Shown: positions 7,235-16,276, counted from the first letter of the stretch. The stretch is 64,000 nucleotides of DNA from Dokdonia sp. Dokd-P16 (GCF_003095655.1 NZ_CP029151.1:453501-517500); one strand, 5' to 3'. Program-made: numbers and translations. The notes: generated by a model from the letters alone, not told the origin.

Positions 7235-8164
7235 ATGAAAAATGCTGTAAAGACAAAATTTAGTATAAAGGACCTTGAAGGCCTAAGTGGCATTAAGGCG
7301 CATACTATACGTATATGGGAAAAAAGATATGGACTCCTTGAACCACAACGTACGGACACCAATATTAGAACATATGCACTAAGCGATTTACAAAAATTAC
7401 TTAATGTAGTTTTTCTTACGGAGCATAAATACAAAATCTCAAAAATTGCCCGTCACTCTACGAAAGAAATAGCAGTACTTGTTGCAAGCTTAATTTCTGA
7501 ATCTAATGAGTCTAGTGAGAATCATGCTATTAATTCTTTTAAAATAGCAATGATGAATTTTGATCAAAACTTATTTCATAAAACCTACAATGCGCTCAAT
7601 GAGACAAAACCCTTTGTAGATATATTTTACGAGGTTTTTATACCACTACTTCATGAGATTGGACTATTATGGCAAACAGATACGATCAACCCATCGCATG
7701 AGCATTTTATATTCAATCTCATTAAGCATAAAATTCTTATTAATATTGAAAAAACACAAATCAGTGTCCCACCGTTAAAAGAGAAGACATTTGCGCTTTT
7801 TCTGCCTGAGAACGAAATACACGAATTAGGACTGTTATTTCTTAATTACGAATTAGTTTCTCATGGATATAAAGTTATTTACTTAGGGCAAAGTATCATG
7901 CTTTCAAATTTGAAGTATCTTTCAGTTAACCATCCTAATCTATCTTTTGCATCTTATTTCACTGTTAATCCTTTAGAAAGTGAGATTCCTCAATATTTTG
8001 AAGATTTTAATGCTGTTTTTGAAAATCAGAAATTAGATTTATACGTATTAGGCGCAATGACAAGTAAAATAGATGAAAGTAAAATACCTTCAAACATTCA
8101 TATTATGCTTAGCATAAGAGAGTTTGTAAATGTTATAAAACAGTCTACCCCATCATATGCATAA
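7235..8164 (+). CDS. MerR-family regulator with B12-binding domain (CarH/LitR-like photoreceptor)
   Basis: A 309-aa regulator. Residues 9-75 are a MerR winged helix (FSIKDLEGLSGIKAHTIRIWEKRYGLL). A four-helix bundle follows, with the motif Wx9EH (Trp146, Glu156, His157) that marks adenosylcobalamin light sensors. The C-terminal Rossmann domain has ExHxxG (Glu194, His196, Gly199), the His being the lower cobalt ligand. In CarH/LitR proteins, light breaks the Co-C bond and the repressor tetramer leaves DNA. The gene overlaps crtI by 8 bases, so it likely represses its own carotenoid operon in the dark. Light sensing is inferred from the retained residues. Confidence 0.9.
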   Translation: MKNAVKTKFSIKDLEGLSGIKAHTIRIWEKRYGLLEPQRTDTNIRTYALSDLQKLLNVVFLTEHKYKISKIARHSTKEIAVLVASLISESNESSENHAINSFKIAMMNFDQNLFHKTYNALNETKPFVDIFYEVFIPLLHEIGLLWQTDTINPSHEHFIFNLIKHKILINIEKTQISVPPLKEKTFALFLPENEIHELGLLFLNYELVSHGYKVIYLGQSIMLSNLKYLSVNHPNLSFASYFTVNPLESEIPQYFEDFNAVFENQKLDLYVLGAMTSKIDESKIPSNIHIMLSIREFVNVIKQSTPSYA

Positions 8165-9617
8165 AAAAATTATAATCATAGGTTCTGGATTTTCCTCTCT
8201 ATCTGCAGCAAGTTATCTTGCCAAATCGGGAAATGAGGTTCACCTTTATGAAAAAAACAGTACGCTAGGAGGACGAGCAAGACAGCTCAAACGTGATGGA
8301 TTTACCTTTGACATGGGCCCTAGCTGGTACTGGATGCCTGATATTTTTGAAAAATTCTTCGGAGATTTTGGAAAGAAGGTATCAGACTATTACAGCTTAG
8401 AAAAACTGGACCCTGCATATCATGTTTGGTTTGCAGATGAGATTGTGACCATAGGTGACACCCTTGATAAAATTGCTATAGAATTTGAACGTATAGAACC
8501 GGGCAGCTCACCAGCATTAAAGAAATTTATCAAAGAAGCAGGGGTTAATTATGACATTGCTATTAATGATGTAGTAAATAAACCTGGCCTTTCTCCATTT
8601 GAACTAGTAACACCGGAAACTGCCGTACGAGTTGCACAATTTTTCAAAACGATAAGTGACGATGTGCGCAAAGCATTTAAAAATGAGAAACTTGTTTCTA
8701 TTTTAGAATTTCCAGTGCTATTTCTTGGTGCAAAACCAGACAAGACGCCAGCTTTTTATCGCTTTATGAACTATGCAGATTTTGGCTTAGGAACTTGGCA
8801 CCCTAAAGGTGGTATGCATTCTGTTATTCAAGGAATGATATCACTAGCCGAAAGTCTAGGTGTAACTATGCATACTAATGCTGGAGTGTCAAAGATTATT
8901 GTAGAAAACGGAGTAACTAAAGGGATTGTTGTCAATGGAGAAACGGTTAATGCAGACATCGTAGTAAGTGGCGCAGACTATCACCATACAGAGACTCTAC
9001 TAGAACCTTCGGATCGTCAGTATTCAGAAAAATACTGGGATAGCCGAGTTTTTGCACCATCCTCCCTCCTATTTTATGTAGGATTTGACAAGAAATTTGA
9101 AAAAGTGGCTCATCATAATTTATTTTTTGATACGGATTTTAATGAACACGCAAGAACGATTTATGACGATCTTGCCTGGCCTAAGGAACCATTATTCTAC
9201 GCAAATTTTCCATCCATAAGTGATGAGACTATGGCTCCAGCTGGTAAAGAAAATGGATTTTTCTTGATACCAATAGCACCAGGAGTAGAAGATACACAGT
9301 CACTTAGAGATAAATATTTTGACATTATAATGGAAAGGCTAGAGCGACTTTCTGGTCAAGATTTTAGAAGTCACATATTATTTAATGAATCTTTTTGCGT
9401 TAAAGATTTTATAAGCGAATACAATAGCTTTAAAGGTAATGCATACGGAATGGCAAACACCTTAAAACAAACTGCATTTCTTAGACCTAATTTACGAAGT
9501 AAGAAAGTGAAAAATTTGTATTTTACTGGTCAGTTAACGGTTCCTGGTCCTGGCGTACCACCAGCTCTTATATCTGGAAAGTTAACATCTCAACTTATAG
9601 CAAAAATTAAAAGTTAA
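8157..9617 (+). CDS. crtI: Phytoene desaturase
   Basis: A 486-aa FAD enzyme that converts phytoene to lycopene by stepwise desaturation at the membrane. The FAD motif IIIIGSGFSSLSAASYLAKS is at residues 5-24, followed by GGRARQLKRDGFTFDMGPSW. The C-terminal bacterial-type phytoene dehydrogenase signature reads NLYFTGQLTVPGPGVPPALI. The start codon lies inside the end of the regulator gene (8-base overlap), which indicates translational coupling. crtB begins one base after the stop codon. Confidence 0.95.
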   Translation: MHKKIIIIGSGFSSLSAASYLAKSGNEVHLYEKNSTLGGRARQLKRDGFTFDMGPSWYWMPDIFEKFFGDFGKKVSDYYSLEKLDPAYHVWFADEIVTIGDTLDKIAIEFERIEPGSSPALKKFIKEAGVNYDIAINDVVNKPGLSPFELVTPETAVRVAQFFKTISDDVRKAFKNEKLVSILEFPVLFLGAKPDKTPAFYRFMNYADFGLGTWHPKGGMHSVIQGMISLAESLGVTMHTNAGVSKIIVENGVTKGIVVNGETVNADIVVSGADYHHTETLLEPSDRQYSEKYWDSRVFAPSSLLFYVGFDKKFEKVAHHNLFFDTDFNEHARTIYDDLAWPKEPLFYANFPSISDETMAPAGKENGFFLIPIAPGVEDTQSLRDKYFDIIMERLERLSGQDFRSHILFNESFCVKDFISEYNSFKGNAYGMANTLKQTAFLRPNLRSKKVKNLYFTGQLTVPGPGVPPALISGKLTSQLIAKIKS

Positions 9618-9618
9618 T

Positions 9619-10458
9619 ATGAAATCATTATTTGACACCGTTTCCAGAAGTTGTGCAAAGGTTGTTACCCAATCTTATAGCACTTCGTTTGCCAGCGCTA
9701 CAAAGATGCTTGCGCCGTCAATAAGACAGGACATTTACAATATTTATGGTTTCGTACGCTTTGCAGATGAGATTGTAGACTCTTTTCATGATTATGATAA
9801 AGCGCTTCTTTTTGAGCGTTTTGATCAAGATCTTAAAAATGCTTTAGAAGACAAGATAAGCTTAAACCCGATTCTCAATGCTTTTCAAGAGACGGTACAC
9901 AAGTTTGACATAGAACAAGAGCACATAGATGCTTTTATGAAAAGTATGCGTCTTGACCTTACAAAGTCAGACTACTTGACTGATGCAGAGTACAGAGAGT
10001 ACATCTATGGAAGCGCAGATGTAGTAGGCCTCATGTGCCTTACCGTTTTTGTGCAAGGGGATAAAGAGCAATATGAATCTCTTAAGGAAAGCGCCATGAG
10101 TCTAGGCTCTGCCTTTCAAAAGGTAAACTTCTTACGTGATCTCAAAGCAGATTTTGAAGGACTAAGTAGAACCTATTTTCCAGATACAAACCTGCACGAA
10201 CTTGACGAAGCTTCAAAGCAAAGCATCATTGCAGATATAGAAGAAGACTTTGCAAAAGGTCTTGCAGGAATCAACAGACTACCTATAGAAGCTAAGTTTG
10301 GAGTGTACACAGCTTTTAGATATTACAAAAAGCTGCTTACTAAACTTAAGAAAGTACCTTCTGCCGAAATTAAAAATACACGCGTACGAGTACCAGACTA
10401 TGTAAAAGCAAGTCTACTGGCTCGTAGCTATGTGAAATATCGTTTAAACCTCATTTAA
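9619..10458 (+). CDS. crtB: Phytoene synthase
   Basis: A 279-aa enzyme that condenses two geranylgeranyl diphosphates to phytoene. The first Asp-rich Mg site is in RFADEIVDSFHD (48-58), and the second is in VNFLRDLKADFEGLSRTYFP. It lies one base after crtI and 16 before crtZ, so the three genes form one tight operon with the B12 regulator. Its GGPP substrate must come from a synthase coded elsewhere. Confidence 0.95.
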   Translation: MKSLFDTVSRSCAKVVTQSYSTSFASATKMLAPSIRQDIYNIYGFVRFADEIVDSFHDYDKALLFERFDQDLKNALEDKISLNPILNAFQETVHKFDIEQEHIDAFMKSMRLDLTKSDYLTDAEYREYIYGSADVVGLMCLTVFVQGDKEQYESLKESAMSLGSAFQKVNFLRDLKADFEGLSRTYFPDTNLHELDEASKQSIIADIEEDFAKGLAGINRLPIEAKFGVYTAFRYYKKLLTKLKKVPSAEIKNTRVRVPDYVKASLLARSYVKYRLNLI

Positions 10459-10474
10459 AATTTACCTTATACTA

Positions 10475-10942
10475 ATGCAAACATTTCTTTGGATACTCGT
10501 TTTTGTAATGACATTCGTCGTAATGGAATTTCTAGCTTGGGCAACACATAAATATGTGATGCACGGCTTTTTATGGTCACTTCATCAAGATCATCACCAC
10601 AAAAAACACAACTCTTGGTGGGAAAAAAATGACCTCTTCTTTATTTTTTATGCACTAGTTTCAATAGGCTGTTTCTTATTATGGCGGTATGAAGGCGTGT
10701 GGATAGGTCTTCCTATAGGTCTGGGCATTTTTGCTTACGGTCTTGCATACTTTGGAGTACATGATATATTTATACACCAGCGTTTCAAGTTATTTCGTAA
10801 CGCAAATGGATGGTATGGAAAAGCACTAAGGCGTGCCCACAAGATGCACCACAAACACCTAGGAAAAGGAGATGGAGAATCTTTTGGGATGCTCTTTCCT
10901 CCTGTTAAATACTTCAAGCAAGCGAGAGCAAGCAAGAGATAA
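10475..10942 (+). CDS. crtZ: Beta-carotene hydroxylase
   Basis: A 155-aa membrane di-iron hydroxylase of the fatty-acid hydroxylase superfamily, making zeaxanthin from beta-carotene. It has all the histidine clusters: HKYVMH (25-30), HQDHHH (37-42), HDIFIHQRF and HKMHHKH, with about four hydrophobic segments. It is the last gene of the operon and is followed by a weak terminator. No lycopene cyclase gene follows, although the enzyme needs a cyclised substrate. Confidence 0.94.
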   Translation: MQTFLWILVFVMTFVVMEFLAWATHKYVMHGFLWSLHQDHHHKKHNSWWEKNDLFFIFYALVSIGCFLLWRYEGVWIGLPIGLGIFAYGLAYFGVHDIFIHQRFKLFRNANGWYGKALRRAHKMHHKHLGKGDGESFGMLFPPVKYFKQARASKR

Positions 10943-10952
10943 AATATAAAAG

Positions 10953-10976
10953 ACCACTGTAAAAGGTGGTTTTTTT
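10953..10976 (+). terminator. Terminator of the carotenoid operon
   Basis: A short stem ACCAC/GTGGT (10953-10957, 10966-10970) with a T6 run. Confidence 0.6.
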
Positions 10977-10978
10977 AT

Positions 10979-10992
10979 GCTTTCGCGAAAGC
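10979..10992. repeat. Dispersed palindrome copy 4 (intergenic)
   Basis: GCTTTCGCGAAAGC directly after the T run of the carotenoid terminator. Confidence 0.9.
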
Positions 10993-11033
10993 AAAACAAC
11001 ACTCCTCTCAATTCCTTTTTCTAAGTTTGCAGT

Positions 11034-12026
11034 ATGCAAATAACCTCATTAGTTACCGGTGGCGCTGGCTTTATAGGAAGCCACGTTGCTCGTCATTTAC
11101 TAGATTTAAAACATCAAGTCGTAATACTTGATGATCTCTCTGGTGGTTTTGAAGATAACATTCCAGAAGGCGCAACATTTATCAATGGCTCTATCACAGA
11201 TGTCTCACTTATTGACGCTATATTTAATCAATATAATTTTGACTACGTGTATCACCTAGCTGCATATGCTGCTGAAGGATTAAGCCATTTCATACGTAAG
11301 TTCAACTACGAGAATAACCTCATTGGGAGCATCAACCTCATTAATGCTGCGGTTAATCACAACATAAAGAAGTTCATCTTTACAAGCTCTATTGCTGTAT
11401 ATGGAACTCAAGAATTACCGCTCAAGGAATCTCAAAAACCACAACCAGAAGATCCTTATGGTATTGCAAAATATGCGGTAGAGATGGATCTGGATAATGC
11501 ACATAAAATGTTTGGGCTAGACTATATTATCTTTCGCCCGCACAATGTGTATGGGCCTGGACAAAATATCGGAGATAAGTATCGCAATGTGGTGGGTATA
11601 TTTATGAATCAGATATTAAAGGACGAACCGCTTACCATCTTTGGCGACGGAAATCAAACCCGTGCTTTTACCTACATAGATGATGTCGCACCTTATATTG
11701 CGGCTAGTTACGCTTTCGCGAAAGCGGATAACCAAATCTTTAACATAGGCGCAGATACCGAAAACACGGTAAACAAACTAGCTAAAGAAGTAGGACTTGC
11801 TATGAAAAAAGAGGTGACCATCAACCACCTAGAGCAACGCGAGGAAGTGATACACGCCTATGCAGACCACTCAAAATTTACAGAAATCTTTACTCCAAAA
11901 CCAGCCACAACACTTGCACAAGGACTACGAGAAACCGCAAAATGGGTGACTGAACACGGCGCGAGAGAAAGTAGTACTTTTGACCCTATAGAAATCACAA
12001 AAAACCTACCAAAATCGTGGCAGTAA
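11034..12026 (+). CDS. NAD-dependent sugar epimerase/dehydratase
   Basis: A 330-aa extended short-chain dehydrogenase. Rossmann motif VTGGAGFIGSHVA is at residues 7-19, and the catalytic YGIAK (Tyr-x3-Lys) follows a TSSIAVYG strand. The substrate-domain motif RPHNVYGPGQN is typical of UDP-hexose 4-epimerases and relatives. The gene overlaps the next glycosyltransferase by 10 bases, suggesting that its nucleotide sugar feeds that transferase for a surface glycan. The exact sugar cannot be told. A palindrome copy encodes its SYAFAKAD segment. Confidence 0.85.
   Translation: MQITSLVTGGAGFIGSHVARHLLDLKHQVVILDDLSGGFEDNIPEGATFINGSITDVSLIDAIFNQYNFDYVYHLAAYAAEGLSHFIRKFNYENNLIGSINLINAAVNHNIKKFIFTSSIAVYGTQELPLKESQKPQPEDPYGIAKYAVEMDLDNAHKMFGLDYIIFRPHNVYGPGQNIGDKYRNVVGIFMNQILKDEPLTIFGDGNQTRAFTYIDDVAPYIAASYAFAKADNQIFNIGADTENTVNKLAKEVGLAMKKEVTINHLEQREEVIHAYADHSKFTEIFTPKPATTLAQGLRETAKWVTEHGARESSTFDPIEITKNLPKSWQ
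11710..11726. repeat. Dispersed palindrome copy 5 (inside epimerase gene)
   Basis: ACGCTTTCGCGAAAGCG, read in frame as YAFAKA. Confidence 0.92.
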
Positions 12027-13033
12027 ATCAACCCCTCGTATCTATCATAATGGCCGTAAAAGACACGGCTCCATACCTACACGATTGCATAAACTCCATT
12101 ATCAACCAGACGTATCAAAACTGGGAACTTATTGCTGTAAATGATCACAGTACAGATGAAACTCCAGAGATTCTTGCAGCATTTGCAAAGCAAGATGCAC
12201 GCGTTCGTGTTTTTGACAGTGACGGCTATAAACTCATCCCTACATTGCAATGTGGATACAGAGAAGTACGCGGAACCCTGCTCAACAGGATGGACTCGGA
12301 TGATAAAATGCCGGATTATAAAATTCAGCTATTAGTAGATGAATGGCATAAGTATGGAAAAGGGCACGTGATTGCTGGAGGTACAGAGCACTTTGTAGAT
12401 GAGGGCGAGGTAGGTGACGGTTTTTTACGCTATGAGCGCTGGCTTAATGAGGTGGCGAGAACAAGCACACACTACCAGCAAATTTATAAAGAGTGTGTTA
12501 TCCCGTCACATTGCTGGATGATTCATAAAGATGATTTTGATGCCGTAGGTGCTTTTGATCCTGTTATCTATCCAGAAGATTATGATTTGTGTTTCCGTAT
12601 GTATAAACACGGACTCAAGGTTGTAGGCGTAGATGCGATACTTCACCACTGGCGTGATCGCTCTAACCGTATCTCACGTACTTGGGATGAGTATAAAGAC
12701 AATCGCTATTTTGATATGAAAATGCGTTTCTTCTATGAGATAGATCGTGACAACACACGACCACTAGTACTCTGGGGCGCAGGCCGCAACGGTAAAGATA
12801 TGGCTAAGATTTTACAATCGTATAATGACACCTTTCACTGGGTTTCAAATAATGAGAAACAGATAGGTAAAGACATTTATGATGTACGTATGCAATCTTT
12901 TACAGATGTTCCATCTATAGAAAATGCGCAGATTATGATTGTAGTTTCTTCTCCAGATGGAAAAAAGGAAATACAAGCACTACTCGATTCTTGGGGCAAA
13001 GAAGCGGTGAAAGATTACTGGTTTTTTGCCTAG
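12017..13033 (+). CDS. Family 2 glycosyltransferase with C-terminal Rossmann-like domain
   Basis: A 338-aa GT-A enzyme starting at GTG (12017), inside the last codons of the epimerase gene. The first in-frame ATG (12050) would cut the first beta strand VSIIMAVKDTAPYL. The N-terminal domain has NDHSTDETPEIL and NRMDSDDKMP (DxD-like metal site). After about residue 245 comes RPLVLWGAGRNGKDMAKIL, a nucleotide-fold extension ending in KDYWFFA; similar tails are seen in some bacterial GT2 enzymes. It probably adds a sugar to a cell-surface glycan. Donor and acceptor are unknown. Confidence 0.85.
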   Translation: MAVNQPLVSIIMAVKDTAPYLHDCINSIINQTYQNWELIAVNDHSTDETPEILAAFAKQDARVRVFDSDGYKLIPTLQCGYREVRGTLLNRMDSDDKMPDYKIQLLVDEWHKYGKGHVIAGGTEHFVDEGEVGDGFLRYERWLNEVARTSTHYQQIYKECVIPSHCWMIHKDDFDAVGAFDPVIYPEDYDLCFRMYKHGLKVVGVDAILHHWRDRSNRISRTWDEYKDNRYFDMKMRFFYEIDRDNTRPLVLWGAGRNGKDMAKILQSYNDTFHWVSNNEKQIGKDIYDVRMQSFTDVPSIENAQIMIVVSSPDGKKEIQALLDSWGKEAVKDYWFFA

Positions 13034-13037
13034 ATAA

Positions 13038-14360
13038 TTAATTTGAAATAATAACAAGTTCTTCTTGTGGAGCGATAAGATACTCCGCTCCATTTTCTGT
13101 TACTACGGCCATCTCCTCAACAGACATTGTTTTTACACCGCCGTCTGCTAGTTTCCAAGAGTGAAAACCGTCAAAGGCAAACGTCATCCCTTCCTTGATT
13201 ACTTTTTCTGAGGCTGGTCTCACGTGCGATGCTTGAGAACCTCCTAGATTAGGTCCTACATCGTGAGCGACATAGCCTACTGGGTGGCCCGTACTCCACA
13301 TCACATAATCAGACCCTGCTTTTTCCATAAGAACGCGCTGGGCTCTATCTACATCTACTCCTTTTACGCCAGGTTTCATCGCAGCCAGTGCTGCCCTATT
13401 TCCAGCTCTCGAACTTTCCCAGTAGTGCATAATCTCATCTGGAGCTTCGCTCTCACCTTCTTTTAAAACATATGCAAATCGCTGTATATCTGTCACCCAC
13501 CTGTCATATACTTTGATGCCAAAATCTATTTGTATCACATCACCAGGCATAATTACTTTATCTGTAGCGTGCGAGTGCCCGCGGTCTGGCCCAGAATTTA
13601 CATTAGGATTTTGAGCAGGTGCCCATCCATCTGTCACGCCATACTCGGTCATTCTTTGTTTTAAATATTTTGCAATATCTGCATCTGTAGAGGTGCCAGG
13701 TACTACTTGCTCGTAGGCTTCAATCTGCCACTGGGCAGTGAGCTTTGCAGCTTTCTTTAAAATGGCAACTTCTTCTGGTAGCTTTATAGATAACCACTCA
13801 TACACCACCTCTTCAGAGGATACTAGTTTTAAAGTTTCGTTACCTAAGGCACTAGCGATTTCTTCATACTGTGTATGCGTAAGTCCGTCTGCCATCACAT
13901 TTTTTGAAGATGTGTTTACCGCAATACTTTTAAAATCTTTTGTTTTGATAAAATCTGAGGCTTGCTCGATGGCTGATGTTCCTCGTTCAACACTCACGAC
14001 TTCCTCGTGTATATCTAGATCATCTAGCGCAGTTGCTTCTCCAGAAGGTGAGAACACTTTAGAGTGAAAACCAGTTGCGTCGTTATAAAATAAAAATACG
14101 GCGGTACCACCAGCATTTTCTCCTCCTATATGATCTGCAATGGGGTCATTATTATTTTCTCTACAAATGGTCATCCAGCAATCTACCTCTGCAGTTTTGA
14201 GCGCTTGCGGTAATAGCTGGCTAATACGCTTCTTTCTAATGTCTGGCCAAGGATTTTCTCCCCAGTAAGTTTCCGGGTTTATGGCAACTTCTGGTTCTTG
14301 TTGTTGAGCACAACTACAAACTAAAAAAATGGTAAGAAAAAAGAGTACAGGTTTAAGCAT
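13038..14360 (-). CDS. M24-family peptidase (Xaa-Pro aminopeptidase-like) lipoprotein
   Basis: A 440-aa lipoprotein (signal MLKPVLFFLTIFLVCSC, lipid on Cys17). The C-terminal half is a pita-bread M24 domain with metal ligands Asp in QIDFG, Asp in VTDIQR, His in STGHPVGYVAHD and Glu in MSVEEMAVV. The fourth ligand, usually Glu in the IEPG motif, is replaced in GMTFAFDGFHSW by Asp. Family members remove N-terminal residues before proline. A lipid-anchored form would act in the periplasm. It converges on the glycosyltransferase gene with only four bases between the stops. Confidence 0.85.
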   Translation of the reverse strand: MLKPVLFFLTIFLVCSCAQQQEPEVAINPETYWGENPWPDIRKKRISQLLPQALKTAEVDCWMTICRENNNDPIADHIGGENAGGTAVFLFYNDATGFHSKVFSPSGEATALDDLDIHEEVVSVERGTSAIEQASDFIKTKDFKSIAVNTSSKNVMADGLTHTQYEEIASALGNETLKLVSSEEVVYEWLSIKLPEEVAILKKAAKLTAQWQIEAYEQVVPGTSTDADIAKYLKQRMTEYGVTDGWAPAQNPNVNSGPDRGHSHATDKVIMPGDVIQIDFGIKVYDRWVTDIQRFAYVLKEGESEAPDEIMHYWESSRAGNRAALAAMKPGVKGVDVDRAQRVLMEKAGSDYVMWSTGHPVGYVAHDVGPNLGGSQASHVRPASEKVIKEGMTFAFDGFHSWKLADGGVKTMSVEEMAVVTENGAEYLIAPQEELVIISN

Positions 14361-14447
14361 CGTATCTAGATTATTTTCAGAGTAATATAGAAATTTTGTT
14401 CCTATCCCTAAAAATAAAATGATGCAAATTAAACTGGCTGGTAGCTA

Positions 14448-15623
14448 TTAAAATGCCTCTGCGATTCCTAAGTAAAACTCACTAGAGCCTCTACCAAAAC
14501 CTACATCAAAACGAAGATTGAGACGCTCTTCCTTATCTATCATAAAACGAAGACCACCTCCATAGGTAGGCTTTAAGTTCTTGAACTGAAAATCGCTCAC
14601 ATCATTATAGATATCACCTCCACCGGCAAATAATACAGCGCCAAAACGAGAGTTCTTAAACGTCTTTCTATATTCTACCTGGCTTGCAAGTAAATCTCTA
14701 CCTACATAACGGCCTTCTCTATAACCACGCATAATCTCACTACCTCCAAGAAAAGAAAACTCAGAAAACGGTAAGTCACCACGAGTAAATCTTCCCACCA
14801 TCTGGAACGCAAGAATATCATCCTTATCTGCAAATGGCTTTGTGTAATGTCTTAAATCAAAACGTGTCAAATCAAAGTTATGTGTACCTCCAAGCGCCTC
14901 AAAATATTGACCTCTCGTGGTCTCTAGGTACCATCCATTTTGAGCATTCAGCACATTGTTTCTGTTATCATACAGTGCTGCAACCTCAACACCTAGCGAT
15001 GTAGATCCATCATAACCCGTAGGTCTAGTTTGATCTATTAGTCCGCCCTCTTCTATATCAACAGAGTAAATATGATTAAATCGCACACCAGCACCCACAA
15101 AAAGGTAACGTGTAAAAGCCTGTTTTAGAAAGATAGGCTCCACTAGCAACTGGTAATAATTATACTCCTCCTCTGCACTTTCTGGTGAGTTTGTGCCAAA
15201 ACCATAAAACAGTCTTGGGTAATTTTGAAAAAGGATATTACCCTCTATCACCCACTTCTCTTGGTTTGTAAAAATCTCAAATCCAGAATAAACAAAAAAC
15301 TGACTATTGAGTGTGTACTGCAGCGTGATAGGCATATTAGACACACGCGTCTCCTCCCCACTACCGTTAAATTTAAACAGATACTTTGCTCCCGTTCCAA
15401 AGGCAAAATTTGTCTCCGGGCTGTAGCTCATTACTGGTGCCGCTATAAACTTAGATGCATATAAAGTACTATCTTTTGCAACAGCCTTGTGGTTTGGGTG
15501 AAACGTAAAGAACTCTTTAATCTTTTCAAAATCCTGTGCTTGTGCCGTCTGTGTATTACCTACCGTAAAAAGTACGATGGCAATAAGATATATCAATGTT
15601 TGGGGGAAGTAGTTTACTCTCAA
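14448..15623 (-). CDS. Omp85/surface-antigen-like outer-membrane barrel
   Basis: A 391-aa protein with a signal peptide (cleavage after NTQTAQAQ, about residue 30) and no POTRA domains. The barrel carries the Omp85 signature FLGGSEIMRGYREGRYVG, and AALYDNRNNVLNAQNGWYLE resembles the D15 strand motif. The short N-terminal part before the barrel is specific to Bacteroidetes D15-only proteins. It could be a porin, a surface-display factor or a lipid-handling barrel. It lies 87 bases upstream of the M24 lipoprotein on the same strand. Confidence 0.82.
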   Translation of the reverse strand: MRVNYFPQTLIYLIAIVLFTVGNTQTAQAQDFEKIKEFFTFHPNHKAVAKDSTLYASKFIAAPVMSYSPETNFAFGTGAKYLFKFNGSGEETRVSNMPITLQYTLNSQFFVYSGFEIFTNQEKWVIEGNILFQNYPRLFYGFGTNSPESAEEEYNYYQLLVEPIFLKQAFTRYLFVGAGVRFNHIYSVDIEEGGLIDQTRPTGYDGSTSLGVEVAALYDNRNNVLNAQNGWYLETTRGQYFEALGGTHNFDLTRFDLRHYTKPFADKDDILAFQMVGRFTRGDLPFSEFSFLGGSEIMRGYREGRYVGRDLLASQVEYRKTFKNSRFGAVLFAGGGDIYNDVSDFQFKNLKPTYGGGLRFMIDKEERLNLRFDVGFGRGSSEFYLGIAEAF

Positions 15624-15747
15624 AATGCTATTTTTGGATAAAGATACTGTAGACGGGGGTTTTAGCCCGTGACATGCTTTAGTTTTTGTGATAACATTAG
15701 TATCTCACACACCATTTATACACCATACATCCCATCAAGCAGCCATT

Positions 15748-16215
15748 ATGCTCAATATTGTACTCATACATCCAGAAATCCCAAACAACACAGGTAACAT
15801 AGGTAGGCTTGCCCTCGGTTCTGGCTGCAAGTTGCACCTTGTAAAACCCTTTGGTTTTGAGATAGACGACACCCGCCTTAAACGCGCAGGTCTTGACTAC
15901 TGGCAGCATCTAGACGTACAGTATTATGATAGTACAGAAGACTTTTTTAAGAAGAACGCTTTCGCGAAAATGGTATTTCTTTCCAGTCACGGTACAAAAT
16001 CACATTACGATATCCCTTTTGAAGAAGAGGTATTTCTCGTTTTTGGGAAAGAGTCCAAAGGACTCCCTATTGAAATCACTGAAAAATATCCCAACCAACT
16101 TTATAAGATCCCATTATTTAGCGAGCACATCAGAAGTTTAAATCTTGCAAATGCAGTGGGAATAGTGGCTTATGAGGGGATAAGACAGTTAACTTTTAAA
16201 AAAAACACTGACTAA
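15748..16215 (+). CDS. trmL: tRNA (cytidine/uridine 2'-O)-methyltransferase
   Basis: A 155-aa SPOUT enzyme that methylates the wobble nucleotide of tRNA-Leu. I use the ATG at 15748, which starts MLNIVLIHPEIPNNTGNIGR, the family's normal N-terminus; the frame extends to 15688 but the extra 20 residues are not conserved in type. Motif 2/3 residues FGKESKGLP and the knot motif IPLFSEHIRSLNLANAVGIV are present. The 3' half from 15956 is repeated, about 85% identical by eye, at 18235-18476, so the present 3' half may not be the original one. Confidence 0.93.
   Translation: MLNIVLIHPEIPNNTGNIGRLALGSGCKLHLVKPFGFEIDDTRLKRAGLDYWQHLDVQYYDSTEDFFKKNAFAKMVFLSSHGTKSHYDIPFEEEVFLVFGKESKGLPIEITEKYPNQLYKIPLFSEHIRSLNLANAVGIVAYEGIRQLTFKKNTD
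15956..15970. repeat. Dispersed palindrome copy 6 (inside trmL)
   Basis: ACGCTTTCGCGAAAA (one arm incomplete), read as NAFAKM. It marks the left end of the segment duplicated at 18235. Confidence 0.85.
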
Positions 16216-16276
16216 CGACCGAAAGTTTTATTAATTAAAAAAGCACCTTGCTTATAATTTTAATTCATAGAAGGTT

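Noticed and set aside
15688-15747. Longer N-terminus of TrmL
   Set aside because: The family starts at MLNIVLIHPEIPNN, which is the ATG at 15748.
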